Assembly: GCA_018400395.1 (NCBI GenBank)
Contig: JAGYMN010000062.1
Location: 1-7,215, forward strand
Direction of reading: 5' to 3'
DNA length: 7,215 nt
From: Actinomycetota bacterium
GTDB taxonomy: Bacteria > Actinomycetota > Humimicrobiia > Humimicrobiales > Humimicrobiaceae
Position 1 is the stretch's first letter. Every line of letters begins with the position of its first letter. The notes beneath the pieces were generated by a model that worked only from the letters and a program-made list of their open reading frames with translations, made no database searches and was not told where the DNA came from. A program made the position numbers and the translations under genes. Below are positions 6,246-7,215 of this stretch, in pieces.

Positions 6246-6261
6246 AGTTTTACGTTTAAGA
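6246..6261. promoter_or_regulatory. Degenerate operator-like site related to the 5031-5068 palindrome
   Basis: AGTTTTACGTTTAAGA matches the core ACTTAAACGATTAAGT of the large palindrome at 11 of 16 positions, including the central ACG and the TTAAG half. It sits between the candidate promoter and the gene starting at 6136. AT-rich composition inflates such matches, so this is a weak call. Confidence 0.25.
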
Positions 6262-6346
6262 TAGTTATTTCTTGTTGATCTTGCTGGTTTTTCATAACGT
6301 TAAAAACACGTAAAAAAAATTTATACGCTTCAATACTCTTTTTTTA

Positions 6347-6374
6347 ATTATGTCATATTTGAGAAAGATTTCAA
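6347..6374 (-). promoter_or_regulatory. Candidate sigma-A promoter for the 6136 gene
   Basis: Minus-strand TTGAAA (6374-6369) and CATAAT (6352-6347) are 16 nt apart, each matching 5 of 6 consensus positions. Transcription would begin near 6340, leaving a leader of roughly 200 nt before the ATG at 6136. Confidence 0.4.
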
Positions 6375-6528
6375 TAAAAAATTGTCTTATCAGGGTATTA
6401 ATTAACATTACTTAAGTTATTATCCCTGTACTGCAATTGTAATATTTATCTAACAGTAATCACATAAAAAATTCTACTGGAAATATAATGAATTTGCTTT
6501 TTTCAAAAAATAAAAAGAAATCAAAACA

Positions 6529-6558
6529 AAAATCAGGGGCTTTTAAACCCCTGATTTT
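6529..6558 (-). terminator. Rho-independent terminator of the transporter transcript
   Basis: AAAATCAGGGG (6529-6539) and CCCCTGATTTT (6548-6558) form a perfect 11-bp stem with an 8-nt loop. Read on the minus strand the stem is followed by TTTTTGTTTTG, a good U-tract, so it terminates transcription coming from the substrate-binding protein gene, 84 nt after its stop codon. It isolates the transporter transcript from the downstream isomerase gene. Confidence 0.9.
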
Positions 6559-6560
6559 AT

Positions 6561-6579
6561 CTTTAATCTTGCATTAAAG
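6561..6579 (-). repeat. AU-rich hairpin immediately before the terminator
   Basis: CTTTAAT (6561-6567) pairs with ATTAAAG (6573-6579) around a 5-nt loop, two nucleotides upstream of the terminator stem on the transcript. The tandem stems could stabilise the 3' end of the binding-protein mRNA, which is a known way of raising its level over other transporter subunits; that role is inference. Confidence 0.4.
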
Positions 6580-6642
6580 TTTAACTTAATTCCTTCTTCC
6601 TATCAGCTAAAAGCTTATAGAGTTTCCGATTTTAAGTCCCTT

Positions 6643-7215
6643 TTACCACTGGTCCTTGAATTTAGGATCATCAATATCTGTCACATAGTCCCCTGCTGCC
6701 CTTCCTTCCATGTATTTATCTACATCAGAGAAAGGAACAAGTGCTACATCATTGATATTATCAATGTTGTAAGATGTCAGATATGGATGTATATATTTTC
6801 TGTACTCTTCACCTTTGAAATAAGCTTTAACCTGCTGATATAAGGCTTCGCCTTCGAGAGCAGCTGTCTGGTTAACATCCATGGTTATTTCCTTGTCTTT
6901 TACCCACTGCCATGAAATCTCCCTTCCGTTTGATGAGCCCAGCCAGTAGTCGGAAGAATTTAGACCGGCTTCTTCCATGGCCATCAGAATACCTTCCATC
7001 ATGGGATTGTTCTGTACATATGCACCGTCAAAGCCGTCAGGTCCAAGTGAAGTTATAGCATCTGTCATTGCTTTCTGTGCAGGGTCTGAGAACCAGTTAC
7101 CGGAAGCCCAGAATACAACTTCTATCTCCTGGGTACCATCCAGGCTAAGCTCCATCTTATCAGCGGCAACTTCTTCTGCTGTATATCCGCCAAGACTCTT
7201 TCCTGCATCTTCATA
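6643..7215 (-). CDS. Sugar ABC transporter substrate-binding protein (RbsB-like), C-terminal 190 residues
   Basis: This is an extracytoplasmic binding protein of the periplasmic-binding-protein type 1 class, which delivers a sugar to an ABC permease. The frame is open from the right edge to TAA at 6645-6643, so the N-terminus and any lipoprotein signal are outside the window; the internal ATG at 7155 is not the start because the frame continues upstream as SLGGYTAEEVAADK. Family features are NWFSDPAQKAMTDAI (helix after the linker), the segment GFDGAYVQNNPMMEGILMAMEEAG (equivalent to the GVFAQND-MALGAI-AL-EAG stretch of RbsB), then ITMDVNQTAALEGEALYQQV, the usual hinge-side strand and helix. 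WFSDP, WLGSSN and WQW supply aromatic residues suited to stacking on a sugar ring. The terminator 84 nt downstream indicates it is the last gene of its transcript. Its position next to the isomerase cluster suggests it imports that pathway's substrate (inference). Confidence 0.88.
   Translation of the reverse strand, partial: YEDAGKSLGGYTAEEVAADKMELSLDGTQEIEVVFWASGNWFSDPAQKAMTDAITSLGPDGFDGAYVQNNPMMEGILMAMEEAGLNSSDYWLGSSNGREISWQWVKDKEITMDVNQTAALEGEALYQQVKAYFKGEEYRKYIHPYLTSYNIDNINDVALVPFSDVDKYMEGRAAGDYVTDIDDPKFKDQW

Larger units (their letters stand above)
6137..6528. promoter_or_regulatory. AT-rich spacer and probable long leader before the TIM-barrel gene
   Basis: About 390 bp of very AT-rich sequence between the terminator and the 6136 ATG hold no credible gene. 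The minus strand contains one fair promoter candidate at 6374-6347 and three ACGT tetramers within 60 bp (6252-6255, 6297-6300, 6308-6311). One of these lies in a site resembling the palindrome at 5031-5068. If the promoter is real, the untranslated leader would be about 200 nt. I see no recognisable riboswitch fold. Confidence 0.5.

Noticed and set aside
6391..6428. CAGGG ... CCCTG inverted repeat enclosing the 8-bp palindrome ACTTAAGT (6410-6417)
   Set aside because: The arms are only 5 bp with a 28-nt spacer, and ACTTAAGT is likely in such AT-rich DNA. It shares half-site words with the operator but lacks the central CG.
4953..6528. CRISPR array, tRNA, riboswitch or insertion sequence in the AT-rich spacers
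   Set aside because: No regularly spaced direct repeats, no cloverleaf-like segments, no terminal inverted repeats with a transposase and no recognisable riboswitch core were found.

Overview
The window reads as part of a sugar or polyol catabolic locus from a low-GC anaerobic Bacillota (Clostridia or Halanaerobiia type). This rests on strong GGAGG-like ribosome binding sites, frequent AGG/AGA and ATA codons, use of TTG and GTG starts, very AT-rich spacers and an intrinsic terminator. No genus can be named from the sequence alone. All seven protein genes lie on the minus strand, so transcription runs from high to low coordinates.

Layout in transcription order. (1) 7215-6643 is the C-terminal part of a sugar ABC transporter substrate-binding protein. 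It is closed by an intrinsic terminator at 6558-6529, preceded by an AU-rich hairpin. (2) After an AT-rich spacer of about 390 bp with a candidate promoter comes a xylose-isomerase-like TIM-barrel protein (6136-5291). (3) A 338-bp AT-rich region (5290-4953) follows. It holds two candidate promoters and a perfect 17-bp inverted repeat around a central ACGA, which looks like a LacI-type operator. (4) A tight cluster then follows with 33-53 bp gaps: a D-tagatose/D-psicose 3-epimerase-like TIM barrel (4952-4098), a type I phosphomannose-isomerase-like cupin (4064-2871), a third, divergent TIM-barrel isomerase (2817-1930) and a zinc-dependent medium-chain polyol dehydrogenase (1878-799). (5) After 197 bp containing a GC-rich hairpin and a possible decayed or tiny reading frame, a Gfo/Idh/MocA oxidoreductase starts at 601 and runs off the left edge.

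Together the genes suggest uptake of a sugar or sugar derivative by an ABC importer. Oxidation by one or two dehydrogenases and keto-sugar epimerisation or isomerisation by three distantly related TIM barrels and a cupin isomerase would follow. No kinase, aldolase or hydrolase is visible, so the substrate cannot be assigned. Two points stand out: the combination of four isomerase-like proteins with two dehydrogenases, and the Gfo/Idh/MocA protein, which has TVP where the family normally has the catalytic EKP. The pathway is inference; the family assignments are well supported by motifs.
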